Source of the DNA: Eubacterium sp. | Lineage (GTDB): Bacteria > Bacillota > Clostridia > Lachnospirales > Lachnospiraceae | Assembly: GCA_021442545.1 (NCBI GenBank) | Contig: JABUSX010000035.1 | Coordinates: 1-6,077 of the forward strand | Direction of reading: 5' to 3' | Length of the DNA: 6,077 nt | Shown: positions 5,963 through 6,077 of the stretch, one piece after another | Position numbering within the stretch: position 1 is the stretch's first letter | Layout of the letters: each line of letters starts with the position of its first letter | The notes under the pieces: generated by a model | Seen by the model: only the letters and a program-made list of their open reading frames with translations | Told to the model about the DNA's origin: nothing | The model's database searches: none | Made by a program: the position numbers and the translations under genes

Positions 5963-5985
5963 GGGCGGGAAAGGAAGGGCAGGGG
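5963..5985 (+). other. G-quadruplex-type motif
   Basis: Four runs of at least three G (5963-5965, 5967-5969, 5977-5979, 5982-5985) are separated by loops of 1, 7 and 2 bases, which meets the standard G3+N1-7 pattern. It sits in a purine-rich stretch in the non-coding region, about 45 bp before the candidate rightward -10 box. Folding is not shown by sequence alone. Confidence 0.4.
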
Positions 5986-6007
5986 AATGTCAATTTTTTA
6001 TTTTACC

Positions 6008-6036
6008 TTGTGGATTGTTTTTATTCGATATATACT
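6008..6036 (+). promoter_or_regulatory. Candidate rightward promoter at the right edge
   Basis: TTGTGG (6008-6013, 3 of 6 to TTGACA) is followed after 17 bases by TATACT (6031-6036, 5 of 6 to TATAAT), within an AT-rich stretch beginning at 5992. The predicted start is near 6043. No ATG or ribosome site is visible in the remaining 35 bases, so the gene it serves, if any, begins outside the window. Confidence 0.4.
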
Positions 6037-6077
6037 TGCATTTGTGAGAGCTGCAGAAGCTGCGGGAACAGATCGAG

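Overview
The window reads as an ordinary chromosomal segment of a Gram-positive anaerobe of class Clostridia, most likely a Lachnospiraceae-type organism. This rests on the gene set (polA end, coaE, a YycJ-type hydrolase, an ACT/UPF0210 pair, pta, tmcAL), the fermentative enzyme Pta, and a dephospho-CoA kinase of the divergent form I associate with Lachnospiraceae. It also rests on mostly purine-rich ribosome binding sites and a GC content near half by eye. No transposase, phage gene, CRISPR array, tRNA or rRNA was seen.

Layout. Positions 2-169 hold the last 55 codons of DNA polymerase I. A tightly packed rightward series follows: coaE (about 189-836), a YycJ/WalJ-like metallo-beta-lactamase-fold hydrolase (851-1648), a small ACT-domain protein (1695-1967) and a UPF0210/DUF711 'PFL family' protein (2001-3365). 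Gaps are 14 to 46 bases, so co-transcription is likely. A 170-base gap with one hairpin and a weak promoter-like pair precedes pta (3536-4522). The leftward gene tmcAL (tRNA-Met cytidine acetate ligase, 4503-5780) converges on pta, and the two stop ends overlap by 20 bases. The last 297 bases (5781-6077) are non-coding and rich in signals.

Regulatory structure is the most interesting part. A strong intrinsic terminator for rightward transcription (4631-4673) lies about 110 bases past the pta stop, inside the coding sequence of convergent tmcAL. Upstream of tmcAL a perfect 17-bp palindrome contains a perfect TATAAT -10 box, so it looks like an operator over the promoter. Beyond it are two copies of a 33-bp repeat carrying an internal dyad, spaced 72 bp apart, then a G-quadruplex-type motif and a candidate rightward promoter near the right edge.

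How the genes fit together. CoaE makes CoA, Pta interconverts acetyl-CoA and acetyl-phosphate, and TmcAL uses acetate and ATP to acetylate the tRNA-Met anticodon wobble cytidine. The UPF0210 protein belongs to a family of unknown function with a fold related to pyruvate formate-lyase. An acetyl/CoA theme is therefore possible, but it is inference. I found no convincing new multi-gene system. The ACT/UPF0210 pair of unknown function and the tmcAL control region deserve the closest second look.
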